This document shows positions 54,729 to 64,000 of a stretch of DNA of 64,000 nt, piece after piece. A model generated the notes under the pieces. The model saw only the letters and a program-made list of their open reading frames with translations. It was not told the origin of the DNA and searched no databases. Origin of the DNA: Trematomus loennbergii (Eukaryota > Chordata > Actinopteri > Perciformes > Nototheniidae); the NCBI GenBank assembly GCA_012861695.1, contig JAAOOA010000590.1, positions 211,001 through 275,000 of the forward strand, in the 5' to 3' direction. Each line of letters begins with the position of its first letter. Position 1 is the stretch's first letter. The position numbers and the translations under genes were made by a program.

Positions 54729-54980
54729 ATGGCGCACACAGCAGCAAGCTCAGACAGCGATGACAGTTTAATTTTGAACGTGTCTGAGAGCTCATATGAG
54801 GCTGAAGGATTGGATAGTGATAGTCATGACATCGTAGACGATATTGGCTATATGCCCTACAGATTCGAACCATATGCCTCTGAGTCTGAATCGGATGAAA
54901 CGAACTCCGAGTCGGACAGTGGAGACGACAACCCGCCCGACGATCGTGAGATACCTCTCGATCTACAACCCATGAACAAT
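54729..54980 (+). pseudogene. acidic N-terminal ORF, truncated by a retroelement tail
   Basis: ATG at 54729 opens about 84 codons rich in Ser, Asp and Glu. It includes MAHTAASSDSDDSLIL, IGYMPYRFEPYASESE and an acidic SDSGDDNPPDDREIP end. It then runs into a T-tract and LINE/SINE tail. A short acidic lead with PYRFEP recalls fish and invertebrate proteins carrying the P2X7-type intracellular domain, but that domain is not present here. The GC-rich 100 bases upstream could be a promoter. It could equally be a second ORF of the recombinase element. Confidence 0.35.
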
Positions 54981-55141
54981 TTTTTTTTTTTTTTTTATTT
55001 AGCCTTTATTTATACAGGTGTAAAATCTCATTGAGACACAAGGTCGCATTTTCAAGAGAGACCTGTCAGTGGTAACACTACCACACAAAGTTACAGACAG
55101 ACAGGACACTAAACACAGAGGCAACACTAAAATACAACAAT
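54981..55141 (-). mobile_element. LINE/SINE 3' tail with poly(A)
   Basis: On the minus strand the fragment ends AATAAAGGCTAAAT plus an A-run. ATCTCATTGAGA and TTTTCAAGAGAGACCTG match the 3' end of the LINE at 57908 (CCCATTGAGATC and TTTTTCAAGGGAGACCTG). It is either a short copy of a relative or a SINE that borrows the tail. Confidence 0.7.
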
Positions 55142-55294
55142 GTGGAATGGTTTGTAAACTATTTTATTTACGGAGTTTGACTAAATAACGATTCTGTTTT
55201 CAAATAATGGCAGTGGACACTAATCAGTTTATTTTATCTGTTAGAAGTTTAGGAATTAGGTGCGTCAATATGGGCGATAATACGGTCATGTAGC

Positions 55295-55451
55295 CAGTGG
55301 CGGACTGGGACTAAAAATCAGCCCGGGACTCTCGACCGGCCCACTTCGGTACCGCTAGTAAATTGTCAACGGGGGGAGTGGGGATGTGCTAGTGACTTAT
55401 CCGACCGGCCCACTTCGGTACCGGCCCATCGGGATTCGTCCCGATGGCCAG
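55295..55451 (+). mobile_element. left end of an outer hAT element
   Basis: CAGTGGCGGACTGGGACT is a typical hAT terminus. The element is interrupted by the hAT at 55452-57329 and resumes at 57338 (shared AACTGTCAACGGGGGGAG, seen at 55358 and 57369). Its right end was not located. Confidence 0.6.
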
Positions 55452-57329
55452 TAGGGCTGTGCATCTTCACTGGTCTCACGATTCGATTCGATTCGATTAC
55501 GATTATCCTGTCAACTATCCGATTCAATTCGATATCCCGATGCATCACGATGCATCACGATTCATACCAATGCGCTGCATCCTCAATTTTCTATATTACT
55601 GCACATGGCTTATTTTTCATCAATGCATATGTTGTGGCGATCCAGTACTCACACAACAGGAAAGAATGAAACAGAGAGGAATCAATGAAACACAAACACA
55701 GAAAATAGTTGAGATTAATCATTATTATTTAGTTGCGCACCACCAAACAACAATGGGGAAACATTACCTTGCTTCAACAGCAACCAATCGCAGAAATGCT
55801 CCCACGAACACAAGAAAACACAGGCCAAATATACGTTTCCTAAATGACACACGAACATGTTCCCTAATCATGTTTAACGCACACACATTGTCAGGTCTCC
55901 TAAACTTGGACGCACCAACATCAGAGCAACATGTAAGTTCCAGATGTCAAAAGGTCATTATCTCATGAAGTCTTTAGGAGCCTTGCAGGATATGAATTAT
56001 CCAATTAACAAACTATATATATCGTCTGCACATGAGCGCACATACATTTCTTTACATTAACTAACACACCAACATCCTTATCGTTTCTTAGCTAATGCAT
56101 GCTGGATATGAACCACTAACTAACAAGACTTTAACTGTATTATATCTGAGGAAGACCTCTCTTGGAGTTCCTCTGACCTTTGCCAATTTACTTAACATGG
56201 GTACATCTGCTGTTAATTGCAAAGACCATTGATAATTAGCAAAGAGACTCATGGGCCTCTTGTAATATCTGGAAACTGTAATTAAATTATAGTTATATTG
56301 AGAAGGTCCAAGACTTGACATAACACATACATGCAGTAAATACATATGAACTCTCTTTTTATTATGTAGAAAGTGCTTCAGAAATCAATAACATAAATGT
56401 CTTGACATTAATTTATAAAACAAAATAAATTAATTGTATAGGTCTAGCCTGCCTATATCTGTGTGTGAAGTTGTTCCATCCTCAAAAACAAAAAACTAAT
56501 GCTTCTGCTGTCTAGCTGCAGCTTCTAGCAACGGTCTTCTGTTAAAGAAAGGACACTGAATGTCCTGAATGTGGCATCACACACAGGACTTGAGTCTGAA
56601 CACAGCAGACAACAGGAGTATTTACAACAGCATATACAAACAAAAATACTGCATGTCGGTGCACACTTACATTCTCTGTCTCACTGTTACATAAATCCCA
56701 TGAATGTATGAGATTAAGTTAGCTTCATTATATCTCAATCAGTGATTAAGTGTATAATAAAGTTTCTATCGGGTCACTATCAGCCTGTCACTCATTATTT
56801 TCAGGAGGGGCGGGGTTTGGAGGAACGGAGAGGAGACTGTGATCGCGGAAGCTTTTTTCCTCCTGCCTTCACAAACTTTACACACGTATATATCGTCTGA
56901 AAATTGCTAGAGAACATTCATACTCTGCAATCCAAGACTTAATTAAATCCACCAAAAACCTGACATGATTGTAACGCGATTATTTTGAAAAACATAAATC
57001 CTTGTGTCTCTGAGCCGCAGCGACACGGAGTGATTCAGAGCCGGTCCTTCTGCTGTTGGTTCTGGACTGGTGTTCTTGTGTTGGTGGATAAAGCAGACTG
57101 CTCCGTGTTTGGTGTTGCTGTGCCGCTGTCACGTCTGTTCCCTGATCTCTGCGTCACCGACCGATTTGATATTAAAGGGACAGAAAAAAAAACGTTATAG
57201 TAAAGCCGCGGCCGGAAAATCAGGAAGCAACTACGCTATAATCGATTATCTTCCGTCACTGCATCGATACCTAATCGTCCACATCCGCATCGCAATGCAT
57301 CGTATAAACGATTATTTTCAACACCCCTA
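55452..57329. mobile_element. hAT element, 1,878 bp, with 8-bp target duplication
   Basis: Left end TAGGGCTGTGCATC and right end TCAACACCCCTA, with ATCGATT-rich subterminal repeats on both sides. ATGGCCAG is duplicated at 55444-55451 and 57330-57337. ORFs inside show no hAT transposase motif, so it is non-autonomous or very decayed. Confidence 0.88.
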
Positions 57330-57337
57330 ATGGCCAG

Positions 57338-57907
57338 TCCTCCACTGCGCACCCAGCCCAGCCCACGTAAACTGTCAACGGGGGGAGCCTCGCTGCGGGG
57401 AAACGGTGGACCTAGTGTCCCGATCGGAGTGGGAATAATAATAATAATCATAAATCATAATCCGTGCATTTTATCCATTAATTTCCCCAACATTGTGGTA
57501 AAAAAAACACACGTTTAATCGACGTTGGTGTACTACAACTACAAAAAGCATCGGTTTGTTTTTTCATCAGGAAATGCAGACCGGCTCAAACAAACGATTT
57601 TGAATCATCATCCTCACGATCATTTAATGTATCATATGTTCGCCGAATTGACATGACAGCACTAATAAATGTAGTTTAATCCACTTGAGTTTACAACTAC
57701 AAAAACAATCGGTTTGTTTTTATATCACATCCGAGAGGAGGAAATTCAGAAGCTCTCACTACCGATTTTTAATCCTAATTTAATCATCATCTTCACCACG
57801 ATCATTTATGTTTATGTTCGCAGAATTGACATGAAAAGCACTAACAAATATGAATATACTGTAGTCAACTTCATTAAAACGTTATTAACGTGCCTGAACT
57901 CAGTAAT
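57338..57907. other. continuation of outer element and AT-rich sequence
   Basis: After the hAT, 57338-57440 continues the outer hAT-like sequence. Bases 57520-57870 contain two diverged copies of a segment with CAACTACAAAAA...ATCGGTTTGTTTTT (57533 and 57693). No gene seen. Confidence 0.4.
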
Positions 57908-58145
57908 TTCATTTCATTTAATTTCAAACCTTTATTTATTCAGGTTGTATCCCATTGAGATCATTGACCTCTTTTTCAAGGGAGACCTGCTCAAGTAGGT
58001 TCCACATGAAACATTAAAAACATAAACAGAACAACAAAAGGACATCATACAGTAGCATTACAGGGATTACAAATTACATACTATCCACATGCACAGGTAC
58101 CAACAGCTTCCGATTCAGTAGCATCCAACCGAGCTTTAAAAACAT

Positions 58146-58523
58146 TTAGTGGCACAGATTGCTCAGTTTCCATTTTAATTGCAGACTATTCCAGGACAGT
58201 GGAGCTGCGCATCTAAATGCTATTTTCCCTAAGACAGTCCTAGCAGTTGGCACATTTAATAAAACCACAGCATGCGATCTCAGGCAGTAGCCACTTACAA
58301 TTCGCCGTGAGATCAGGGAGCAGATGTAGGATGGAAGTTTCCCTAACATGGCTTTATATATAAAAATGTACCAGTGACTGAGCCTCCGTACAGTTAGTGA
58401 AGGCAGACCAGCCCTTGCATACAGGGTACAGTGATGAGTTAATGCTTTACAGTTTGTCACAAATCTCAGTGCACTGTGATACGCAGCATCTAACTTGACC
58501 AGGCAATTGGCAGGTGCATTCAT
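58146..58523 (-). pseudogene. LINE C-terminal region, last part
   Basis: Frame with LDAAYHSALRFVTNCKALTH, HCTLYARAGLPSLTVRRLSH and MLGKLPSYICSLI, the conserved post-RT domain of L2/CR1-like LINEs. Ends at a stop at 58146-58148. Confidence 0.8.
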
Positions 58524-58819
58524 ATAATCAGATCACCATAGTCCAGCACAGGTAAAAAGGTCACAGTGACTAGCCTTTTTCTGGCCTCGAGCGAGAAACA
58601 GGACTTGTTCCTGTAGAAGAAACCTAGTCTAACCCTCAGTTTTTTAAGCAGGTTATTGACATGACGTTTAAAAGTGAGACAATCATCAAGCCAGATACCA
58701 AGGTATTTGTAACAGGCAACCACTTCAAGTTTTATTCCTTGCGTAGTTAAAATATCTAAAACAGGCTCTGGTGTCTTTTTGGCTTTTGAAAAGAGCATTA
58801 CCTTGGTTTTATCCAACAT
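58520..58819 (-). pseudogene. LINE post-RT segment
   Basis: NKTKV-like start (LDKTKVMLFSKAKK), then YKYLGIWLDDCLTFKRHVNN and LPVLDYGDLI. YLGIWLDD is the conserved box following the RT in this superfamily. It continues the frame of the RT after a shift at about 58815. Confidence 0.85.
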
Positions 58820-60230
58820 TTAAAAGAAGCTTTAGTTCAGAGAGCTGAGTCTGAATAATGTTAAAAGCAGTTTGCAATTCAACAACAGCCTCCTTAATGG
58901 AGGGACATGCACAGTACATAACGGTATCGTCCGCATAAAAATGTAAGGTTGCTCCATCGACATTTTCACCTAAACTATTGATGTAGATGGAGAATAAAAG
59001 TGGACCTAAAACAGAACCTTGAGGAACACCATTAGTAATGTTTAACCACTCAGAAGACAGCCCATCAAAATGAACACATTGGGACCTTTCAGAGAGGTAG
59101 TTCACAAACCACCCCACTGCATGGCTGGATAAGCCAATACTGAGTAGCCTCTGCTTTAAGATGCGATGATCGACGGTATCAAACGCTTTGGAAAGGTCAA
59201 TAAATAGAGCTGCACAACTCTGCTTATTATCTAAAATACTCGCCACATCATTCACCACTTTCATTGTGGCAGTGATGGTGCTATGTTGCTTTCTGAAGCC
59301 TGACTGATGTTTAGACAGGATGTCATTTGTACATAAAAACACCTTTACCTGTTCACTCACTAGGCGTTCAAGAACCTTAGCCAGAACTGACAATTTAGAG
59401 ATGGGCCTATAATTATTTAAAACAGTTGCCTCCCCTCCTTTCAGCAAAGGCAGGACATACGCTGACTTCCACAGTTTTGGAATTGTGTTTGTGCTGAGGG
59501 AGAGGTTAAAAAGAGTAGTGAGAGGTGGAGCAATAAAATCTGCAGCTATCTTTAAAAAGAAAGGTTCCACGTTGTCCGGGCCGGCCGGTTTCTTAGGATC
59601 TAACTTGGTTAAAGCTTCACGAACAACATCAACAGTAAAAGGAGTAAAACTGAAAGGGTTTTCCAGACCACATTGTTCAGAGTCACCGACTGTGGTGTTC
59701 ACAGAAGCAGAGTTAGTCACAGAATCAAACATAGAACCGCAGGACACAAAATGCTCATTAAAACAATTTAACATAGTAGCCCTGTCCGATATAGAGCCAG
59801 ATGCTGTGGTAATGCACGGAGGTAGCTCATTTCGGATCTCACCGGTGGATAGCGATTTTATGGCTTTCCAAAATTTCCTAGGATTATTTAGGTTTTCTGT
59901 AGTAACTGACAAATAGTACTTCGACTTAGCACTTTTGACCTGTGAAGTGAAGCTATTTCTTAGTTGCCTAAAACGCAGCCATTCAACCTCTGAGCCTGAT
60001 TTCCTAGCCTTTGCCCAGGCCTTGTTTCTCTCATGTAGGAGACTGGACAGTTCAGCAGAAAACCAAGGATTGTCTCGTCCCTTTACTCTAAAAGTACGTA
60101 GGGGTGCATGTCTATCTATAATTTCCATAAAACCAAGATAAAAATAAGACCATGCAGTTTCAACATCAGCACACAGATCGATTTTTCCCCAATCAAACCC
60201 AAACAGATCATGAACAAAACCCTGCTCCAC
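58809..60230 (-). CDS. LINE reverse transcriptase, 473-codon open frame
   Basis: Longest coding segment of the LINE. The first 120 residues are the linker after the endonuclease (GRDNPWFSAELSSLLHERN). RT blocks follow: KLDPKKPAGPDNVEPFFLK, NNYRPISKLSVLAKVLERL, KHQSGFRKQHSTITA, FIDLSKAFDTVDHRILKQRL, NGVPQGSVLGPLLFSIYIN and the catalytic FYADDTVMY. The enzyme copies LINE RNA at a nicked target site. Catalytic Asp pairs (the first in FIDLSKA, then YADD) are intact. The frame is lost before and after, so this is a fragment of a longer protein. Confidence 0.92.
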   Translation of the reverse strand: MEQGFVHDLFGFDWGKIDLCADVETAWSYFYLGFMEIIDRHAPLRTFRVKGRDNPWFSAELSSLLHERNKAWAKARKSGSEVEWLRFRQLRNSFTSQVKSAKSKYYLSVTTENLNNPRKFWKAIKSLSTGEIRNELPPCITTASGSISDRATMLNCFNEHFVSCGSMFDSVTNSASVNTTVGDSEQCGLENPFSFTPFTVDVVREALTKLDPKKPAGPDNVEPFFLKIAADFIAPPLTTLFNLSLSTNTIPKLWKSAYVLPLLKGGEATVLNNYRPISKLSVLAKVLERLVSEQVKVFLCTNDILSKHQSGFRKQHSTITATMKVVNDVASILDNKQSCAALFIDLSKAFDTVDHRILKQRLLSIGLSSHAVGWFVNYLSERSQCVHFDGLSSEWLNITNGVPQGSVLGPLLFSIYINSLGENVDGATLHFYADDTVMYCACPSIKEAVVELQTAFNIIQTQLSELKLLLNVG

Positions 60231-60238
60231 AAAATGTT

Positions 60239-60607
60239 TTATGTGTCTCTTAATAATAATACGGGTTTAACCTTTTGGACCTTAGTGTCCCTAATTGTGG
60301 CTACAACACAGTGGTCACTCACATCATTTGCAAATACTCCCACAGATGGGTATTTATAGGGAACATTAGTTAGAATGAGATCAATTAGGGATGATTTATT
60401 AGGGGACTTAACGTTAGGGCGAGTAGGACTGTCAACAATCTGAGTAACATTCAGAGAGATACAAAGGTTTTTAAAATCCTCTGATACTGCAGTTAACCAG
60501 TCCCAGTTAAAATCTCCAAGTAGCACTATTTCCTTGTAGTCTAGTTGTGATAAAGTTTTGCTAGTGAAGACAAGGAGTCCTTGACAGCTGAGGGGGGTCT
60601 GTAACAC
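60239..60607 (-). pseudogene. LINE endonuclease C-terminal part
   Basis: YKEIVLLGDFNWDWLTAVSE, then SLIDLILTNVPYKYPSVGVF and NDVSDHCVVATIRDT. GDFNWDW and SDH are the conserved boxes of APE-type endonucleases, including the catalytic Asp and His. It is one base out of frame from the N-terminal part (break near 60570). Confidence 0.88.
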
Positions 60608-61035
60608 CCCACCACCATGACTTGTTGCCCCTTTGCCACTTCTATATTTAAGGCTAAAAATTCGAATTGCTTACTGACAGATTTGGAGATCAATGTGGTT
60701 ACACTGAACTTATTCTTAACATAAATGGCAACTCCACCACCTTTATTAGGCCGGTCGGTACGATACACATTATAGCCATTTAAGGATATGTCAGAGGCCA
60801 AAATAGTTTTATTTAGCCATGTTTCTGATAACACAATGACGTCAGCGTCAGTCGAGCTTGCCCAAATGCGGACAAAATCTAGTTTACCTAACAGACTGCG
60901 CACATTCAAGTGGATGAAACCCAACCCAGATCTAGCTTTAAAATCAGCAGGAGTAGCGATCTGACTACTACTACTGGGCGGACCAGGGTTAGGTTGAACA
61001 TTTCCTGACAGTAATAACAACAAAAAAACAGGCAT
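60541..61035 (-). CDS. LINE ORF start: 2A-like motif and endonuclease N-terminal part
   Basis: Starts MPVFLLLLLSG, a hydrophobic lead, then NVQPNPGP, the tail of a 2A-type ribosome-skipping peptide. The APE endonuclease then begins: FIHLNVRSLLGKLDFVRIWA, DADVIVLSETWLN (catalytic Glu), YRTDRPNKGGGVAIYVKN and VVGCYRPPSA. Upstream, the adjacent frame (60906-61619) is open for 237 codons but Cys-rich and unrecognised, perhaps 5' UTR. Confidence 0.9.
   Translation of the reverse strand: MPVFLLLLLSGNVQPNPGPPSSSSQIATPADFKARSGLGFIHLNVRSLLGKLDFVRIWASSTDADVIVLSETWLNKTILASDISLNGYNVYRTDRPNKGGGVAIYVKNKFSVTTLISKSVSKQFEFLALNIEVAKGQQVMVVGCYRPPSAVKDSLSSLAKLYHN
60979..61005 (-). other. 2A-like peptide motif GNVQPNPGP
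   Basis: Residues 11-19 of the LINE ORF. The NPGP core is intact. The preceding D-x-E of canonical 2A is N-V-Q here. APE-type LINEs are known to carry 2A-like sequences at this place. Activity of this variant is uncertain. Confidence 0.75.
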
Positions 61036-61039
61036 CTTT

Positions 61040-61700
61040 TCCTCTTAATCGACACACACACATTGTCATCTACTTTAGAATCACCGGAAAAGTCTGCGAG
61101 AGTGTGATTTGAGCTTAAGAAGCAGTCCTGAAGTACCATCATCGCAGGCAAACAAAAAAGACAAACATATTTTGTCGAGCAGATTGTCTGCGACAAGGTG
61201 ACCGGTAACTGTTTGTGTAACACATCCGACCCTTTGCAGGGGATGCCTACTGCGGGTGGCAGAACAGACCTGAATCCAGTAGGCTTCTCAGGATGACTAG
61301 AGATCTTCTCATAGTCCAGAACAGTTAACAGGCACAGCAGAATCACGATATGGGCCATCCTCCCAGACCAGCACACAATATCCGCGATGTTCCCGGGGCA
61401 AAAATCCTCCTCCTCACAGCAGCAAAGGACAGGCGAAAGCAGCAGCGAGGAAGCGCACCGGTCTCTCCGTGGTATCCCCGGGGTAAGAGGTCTCCTCAGC
61501 AAGCAGCACACGACACTGGAACACACGACAGGTGGGAGCAGGCCTCCGTAACAGCAGAACCAGGACAGGTGGAGAGCAGGCCCCAGCCGCGGCAGATCCT
61601 CCTCCGCACAGCAGCACACGCCCGGTGAAAGCAGGCCCCTAGCCCGAAGCGTGGAGCCACTCTACAGGTGGGAGCAGGCCTCCGTAGATCGTAGATGACC
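61040..61700 (-). other. GC-rich 5' region of the LINE
   Basis: Contains repeated AGGTGGGAGCAGGCCTCCGT (61530 and 61669) and related GGTGGAGAGCAGGCC units. This fits a 5' UTR with promoter repeats. The exact 5' end is not marked by a target duplication I can see. Confidence 0.5.
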
Positions 61701-62899
61701 TGATTGTGGTTTCAGTAGTGTGTAGGGTGTGAGAGTAATTCACAGATATTGCCCTAATGCTGCCGCTTATTCATGCGACGAACATCGTCGAGAAAGTCTA
61801 AAGACAACGTCGTGGCAAATACTACTGTACAGAAAAAGGCACCTAAATCACATCAAAACGTTTTAAAGTAACGAGCATATGGATGCACGGACAAGCGCTG
61901 AAAACTTGCATCCGAATCTTCCGGGTGCGCGTAACCGGATGTTATCTCTCTCTCTCTGTTGTAGGGGAGTATAGGTTGATCACGCTGCTCCTCTCACCCA
62001 TTCCCCCTCTGTTAGGAAGTCTAATTCACCATTTCTACACATGACAACACGCTTTGTCCGTGTTTGGCTCTCTCGCCGCACAGTGAAGCATTCCCGCATT
62101 GACGTCACTTCCGGCTTCCCCCAAAACTTCAAAATGAGTCGAAGGAATTTCCCCGCGATGTTCGAAATTATTGATATTATCGGAACGGTATCGCACCTTC
62201 TTTTTAAGCTGACGGTTCGAGATTACTAGTAGCCCAATATTTCATTGCACAACAGTTGTTGGGAGGCTGTCACAGGCTCTTTAAGGGAGATAACGGCTGC
62301 TCAATGTTGGAGCATCTGTGTCAGAGGGCGAAAGAGGACACTATGGGAAATTATTCCCTAACATGGAGCTAGTTACTCTAAATGTTTCATATTGATTCAA
62401 ATAAAGAACTAAACTTGTGCTCTTATATTAAATATTCACAAACATGCACATGTCTAATCTAATCTAAAATGAAACTTCAGGAGGCGTAATGAAATGTCTA
62501 CCCTTTAGCATATTTTAAAAACATTTATTTACATGTTTTTGAAACATATCTTAAGGAGAAACAAAATCACCTACTTTGCATATTTATTACTTTTGGACCA
62601 AAAACTTTCCCATAATCAGAAAACTATTACTGTTTTTGTTTTTAAGAAAACTAAATATCTGTGCAGAGGATTTCTAATTAGGGGCAACACCTGATTTGCA
62701 TCTTTCTGATAACTTTGAAAGATTTGAGTGATTTGGCGTAAAATGTATTTATAATGTAATTATACATTCATCAAAACCCCAAGAGGCCGTATGGAGCTTT
62801 GTTCAGAAGACGATAATAGAAGAAGCTGCTGTCTTTCAGTAGACCACATCAGTCTACTTGTTTTTATTTATTCACTTGATATATGGTTACAAATTATTA
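61701..62899. other. no gene seen
   Basis: Mixed sequence. (TC)n at 61949-61960 and a promoter-like patch with CGCATTGACGTCACTTCCGG near 62096 (CRE and ETS-like words) are visible. The 62-codon ORF beginning at 62041 spans it, with no recognisable protein motif. From 62400 the DNA is AT-rich. Confidence 0.35.
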
Positions 62900-62904
62900 C
62901 ACAT

Positions 62905-63310
62905 GATAACAATGATTAAATGATAAAGAAAAACAATCTGAACTAAACTGCTGAAACTCAAGTCTCAAAGTAAAACCATAAATGCTTAATATCTAAAAAG
63001 GTAAAAATGCAAAGTAACTGAATGCAAATCTTAAAAACAGGAGACTTTTCTTTCAAATCTGTCGTCACTGACACCTGTTTCATATTCAACACATTCAAGG
63101 TGTGATCATCATAATACATGGTTAAAGAAACACCACAAACATCAACATGTTATGCAAAAATGATCAAATGATGAAGAAAAAGATGAACTCAACTGACAAC
63201 AATCAAGTCTCAAAATAAAGCAACTACTGATGAACATGTAAAAAGTAATAAATGCAAACTGCTGAAATGCAACTCATAAACAAACTAAAATGGAGGCTTT
63301 TCTTTGTTCT
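62905..63310 (+). repeat. diverged tandem duplication, about 150-bp arms
   Basis: Bases 62905-63060 and 63160-63310 share GATTAAATGATAAAGAAAAA/GATCAAATGATGAAGAAAAA, TCAAGTCTCAAA and GGAGACTTTTCTTT/GGAGGCTTTTCTTT. Divergence is high, so the duplication is old. Confidence 0.6.
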
Positions 63311-64000
63311 ACTTCCCAGCAGAAAGCTGCGTCTCTTTATATGCAGTACATGTGATGAGTGTGATTTGGAAGAGACTGAGCTGCAGGTTAAACATCCTCA
63401 TATGTGGAGAATACACAATAACATCAGAACAAATGATTACACATCGTCTTTTACACCAAAACATAGTTTAAATATCAGTAAAAAGCCTCAAGAGCTGCAA
63501 AGTCTTTCTGCAGAACTGTCACCTAAAGATTCAAAGGCATCATTTTCTGATTCCAAAAGTATATGCCTCAGTCCATTTACTTTACATGCAAAGAACAAGT
63601 CATGAAATAATGCATTGGTTTATTTGCCATACTTTGTATATAGAGGAGAGAGAGAGCTGCTGTAGCTAACATTGAACAGCAGGGGGGGCTCTTTCCTCAA
63701 TTTGAAACCAGAGCAACAATTGAGGGTCTGTGTTCGTCTGGAGCTCCACAAACTCTCTCAATTATATTCATGCTGGTAACGACGAGTATCCTCATTCAAC
63801 ATCTCTTCCAAACAATCCTTCAGTTTGTTTTCTTCTTCTTCTTCTGCTTGGTTACCAGCTGGAGGAGCATGCACAGTTAGCTACAGTTTGGGCTGCATGC
63901 GGAACTTCACAGACATTGTGAGGAGGGACTTTGGGTCACAAAGGACAAAGTGAACTGACAAGGTGGAAAATATGAATTGGCCATAACGTGTAAAGTAAAG
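63311..64000. other. no recognised gene
   Basis: A 117-codon frame (63252-63605, +) reads ICSTCDECDLEETELQVKH and similar, without a family I know. Its composition and start inside the duplicated segment argue against a gene, but it could be a transposon ORF end. (TTC)n-like sequence lies at 63830-63846. Confidence 0.3.

Larger units (their letters stand above)
57908..61700 (-). mobile_element. APE-type LINE (Jockey superfamily, L2/CR1-like), nearly full length
   Basis: Minus-strand non-LTR retrotransposon with a 2A-like start, endonuclease, reverse transcriptase and C-terminal domain in order, and a 3' tail with TGAAATTAAATGAAATGAAA. It is longer than the 5'-truncated L2 at 38428, and a GC-rich 5' region (61040-61700) is retained. 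The ORF crosses at least four frame changes (near 60570, 60235, 58815, 58520), so it is inactive as read. FIDLSKAFDTVDHRIL differs from the LLDLTAAFDTVDH of the other LINE, so it is a different clade or lineage. I did not assign the clade. Confidence 0.9.

Noticed and set aside
62041..62229. 62-codon ORF after the LINE
   Set aside because: No motif, atypical composition, and no splice or promoter support beyond a CRE-like word.
63252..63605. 117-codon ORF near the right edge
   Set aside because: No recognisable family, begins within an old duplication, and coding support is lacking; kept only as a note in the interval entry.

Overview
The window looks like a teleost fish nuclear genome. It holds one recognisable host gene with small exons separated by kilobase introns, very long (CA)n, (CCTT)n and (CCTA)n arrays, and a dense load of fish-type transposons: L2/CR1-like LINEs, hAT, PIF/Harbinger and TTAA-target elements, a tRNA-derived SINE and an endogenous retrovirus. 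No bacterial operon, CRISPR array or canonical tRNA/rRNA gene was seen.

Host gene (2.7-32 kb, + strand): the last six coding exons of a netrin receptor of the UNC5 family, best matching UNC5D. Exons at 2751, 7547, 16054, 25731, about 27206 and 31139 encode the end of ZU5, UPA and the death domain, stopping at 31317-31319. Extracellular and transmembrane exons lie left of the window. Two exons (16054 and 27174/27206) do not keep frame by simple splicing. The last exon is preceded by a partial duplicate carrying its own acceptor. The introns hold minisatellites (45, 57, 38, 72 and 30 bp units), a 1 kb C-poor purine-rich tract, hAT and Harbinger elements with visible target duplications, and a 4.6 kb minus-strand endogenous retrovirus whose insertion, with other sequence, now separates parts of a 72-bp minisatellite.

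32-42 kb: 3' flank or 3' UTR of the receptor, a 623-bp TTAA-flanked element, a perfect 55-bp inverted repeat, a full 1,146-bp TTAA-flanked element, pyrimidine-rich DNA and a 5'-truncated L2 LINE on the minus strand.

42.2-54.7 kb: the most unusual part. A decayed minus-strand gene (44.6-47.55 kb) encodes N-terminal C2H2-like fingers, a coiled coil, a 19-residue tandem repeat and a Crypton-like tyrosine recombinase with the R...K...R...H...Y residues all visible. It sits in about 12 kb of arrays (57, 105, 117, 118, 139, 157, 173 bp units), three copies of a 125-bp palindrome, and two sets of long direct repeats in the order A1-recombinase-B1-A2-B2. I read this as a large tyrosine-recombinase mobile element, or a tandem pair of copies, that I cannot match to a described family.

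54.7-64 kb: a short acidic ORF truncated by a LINE/SINE tail, a hAT (8-bp target duplication) nested in another hAT, a nearly full-length but frameshifted APE-type LINE whose ORF begins with a 2A-like NPGP motif, and AT-rich sequence without a recognisable gene.

Single-base deletions, often in homopolymers, recur in unrelated coding segments, and the two retroviral LTRs differ largely by one-base indels. Residual sequencing indels are therefore a serious alternative to true pseudogenisation throughout.
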